From Candidatus Sulfotelmatobacter sp. (GTDB taxonomy: Bacteria > Acidobacteriota > Terriglobia > Terriglobales > Acidobacteriaceae): a stretch of 6,281 nt of DNA. Location of the stretch: NCBI GenBank assembly GCA_030049565.1, contig JASIKQ010000125.1, forward strand, positions 1 to 6,281. The letters run 5' to 3'. The translations under genes and the position numbers were made by a program. The first letter of the stretch is position 1. The number at the start of each line of letters is the position of its first letter. Positions 5,257 to 6,281 of this stretch are shown here, in pieces. The notes under the pieces were generated by a model. The model did no database searches. It was not told where the DNA came from and worked only from the letters and a program-made list of their open reading frames with translations.

Positions 5257-5955
5257 ATGCCCCCGAAGCTCAATCGCGAGCGCGCTCTGTTCGTTCTCAC
5301 GCAGATCGACCAGATCCTGGCCTGGGAGCAGCGGAAGGAGAACGAACGCGATACCAAGTTTGTGGAACTGGGACGTTACTTGTGCGAGGTTCGGGCCGGG
5401 CAGTACTGGCGGCTGGAGAAACTGAAATCGTTTGACGAGTTTCTGGAGAAGAGATTTCCGGAGTCCCGGCGGAAGGCTTACTACCTGATGTCGATTCACG
5501 AGCACTTGCCGCCAAAGGCCAGGAAGGAACTGCGGGAAGTTGGGTGGACGAAGGGGCTGGAGCTGGCGAAGGTGGCACGGCGGGACGGGCAGGAGTTCGA
5601 TTGTGCAACCTGGCTGCACAAAGCCCGGGAGATGGCGAAAGATCAGTTCCGGCAGGAGGTGGAGAAGGAGCTGACAGGAAAGGAAACCGAGCCATCGGAA
5701 ATCATCTACTTCAAGTTCTACAAGAGCCAGATCCCGGTGATTGAGTAAGCAATTGAGACAGCCGCGCTGATGCTGGGATCGGACAAATCGCGCGGCTACT
5801 GCCTGGAAATGATCTGTGCCGACTTTCTAGCGGGAGCGAACCTGGACAACGGAAATCCGGAGATGCTGCTGTTTTCAATGAACAGATTCTTCCGGTTCCT
5901 GCCGGAAGAACAAAAGCAAGCTTTCCTCGAGAACGTGATTGAGAAAGTGTCATGA
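5257..5955 (+). pseudogene. HTH-like protein of unknown function interrupted by an in-frame TAA
   Basis: The first part (5257-5748, 163 residues) is charged and helical: VELGRYLCEVRAGQYWRLEK, then SFDEFLEKRFPESRRKAYYLMSIHE, resembling the 'tfeeyc..rfg.srs.ayrli' helix-turn-helix of phage and plasmid proteins. Next come LPPKARKELREVGWTKGLELAK and a coiled segment. It stops at TAA 5746-5748, after YKSQIPVIE. The same frame stays open to TGA 5953-5955, reading AIETAALMLGSDKSRGYCLE..., a confident protein-like domain ending RFFRFLPEEQKQAFLENVIEKVS. A CAA-to-TAA change would restore a 232-residue protein. ATG 5770 could restart the second piece, but no good ribosome site precedes it. The start may instead be TTG 5218, which has AGGAG nine bases upstream, whereas ATG 5257 has only a weak site. 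No enzymatic motif is seen; a DNA-binding accessory role is inferred. Confidence 0.7.
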
Positions 5956-6182
5956 ACGGCATTCGCCCGAAGGTCGCGCGTCTGCGGCTTGACTCCGTTG
6001 CATACGAAAATCTGAGGCAGCAAGTGCGGCGCCGGGATGGCTGGCGGTGTCAATCCTGCGGCGCGATGTCGAACCTGGAGGTCCACCATCAACAACTTCG
6101 CAGCCACTCCGGTGAAGATTCCGAACTGAACCTCATCACGCTCTGCGCAGAATGCCACGCGCAGGTTCACCGTGGTTGGTAG
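5952..6182 (+). CDS. Small HNH endonuclease (76 aa)
   Basis: This is a complete compact HNH domain. LRQQVRRRDGWRCQSCG (21-37) supplies the first zinc pair, Cys34 and Cys37. LEVHH (42-46) carries the catalytic His45/His46. DSELNLITLCAECHAQVH (56-73) gives Asn60, the second zinc pair Cys65/Cys68 and the metal-binding His69/His73. Such proteins make single- or double-strand cuts in DNA. This one lacks any extra specificity domain beyond about 20 N-terminal residues, so a partner probably guides it. The ATG overlaps the stop of the preceding interrupted gene (ATGA), indicating it belongs to the same operon and depends on translation reaching that point. It may suffer from the upstream nonsense codon by polarity. 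Confidence 0.9.
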   Translation: MNGIRPKVARLRLDSVAYENLRQQVRRRDGWRCQSCGAMSNLEVHHQQLRSHSGEDSELNLITLCAECHAQVHRGW

Positions 6183-6281
6183 CGTTGCCTCAAGCCCGCA
6201 GCAAGAACTGTGTCTGTGGTCGGACGAAGAATATCGACCGGATACGTTTCATTCTTGAAGTTTTATCCCATCATATCGATC
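6183..6281. other. Downstream edge, no recognised gene
   Basis: One short frame, GTG 6172-6174 to TGA 6256-6258 (28 residues, ending LWSDEEYRPDTFHS), begins inside the HNH gene with GCAGG six bases upstream. It is too short to call. No hairpin with a T-run is seen, so the operon may continue beyond the window. Confidence 0.4.

Overview
The window looks like a stretch of bacterial chromosome or accessory DNA from a GC-rich organism. Members of the Acidobacteriota are my best guess. The basis is the style of the 284-residue protein with a 'GPRTPRGK...NALKHG' N-terminus, strong AGGAGG-type ribosome sites and the protein repertoire. No rRNA, tRNA or other marker fixes the taxon, so this is only an inference. 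No phage structural gene, integrase, transposase or CRISPR array is visible.

Left part (1-1652) is decayed. On the minus strand lies a C-terminal remnant of an unrecognised protein (18-294) whose reading frame is broken at a run of eight C. It is followed by a GNAT-type acetyltransferase (578-1400, minus) split by a single frameshift near position 1000. The spacer 295-577 holds a perfect 14-bp palindrome and no convincing gene. Positions 1401-1652 also lack a convincing gene but contain a hairpin just downstream of the next gene.

Middle part (1653-3115, minus). A complete 284-residue protein of unknown function has an excellent ribosome site. It is followed, after a gene-poor spacer (2508-2881), by a small ribbon-helix-helix DNA-binding protein.

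Right part (3116-6182, plus). A compact operon runs divergently from the ribbon-helix-helix gene. It encodes (1) a Rad52-like putative single-strand annealing protein, (2) a small protein that could be a single-strand-binding or OB-fold partner, (3) a RecB/AddB-type PD-(D/E)XK nuclease with a four-cysteine iron-sulfur site, (4) a helix-turn-helix-like protein interrupted by an in-frame TAA, and (5) a small HNH endonuclease. Three junctions are ATGA overlaps, pointing to translational coupling. Nuclease plus annealing protein plus single-strand binder is the composition of a phage-type recombination module, here without visible phage genes.

The intergenic region between the regulator and this operon holds the most striking non-coding signal. 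It is a 40-bp symmetric array of four 9-bp half-sites (two forward, two reversed, each pair spaced 10 bp apart, sharing one exact dyad axis) that overlaps the likely promoter of the operon. It is probably the operator of the adjacent ribbon-helix-helix protein or of another operon regulator.
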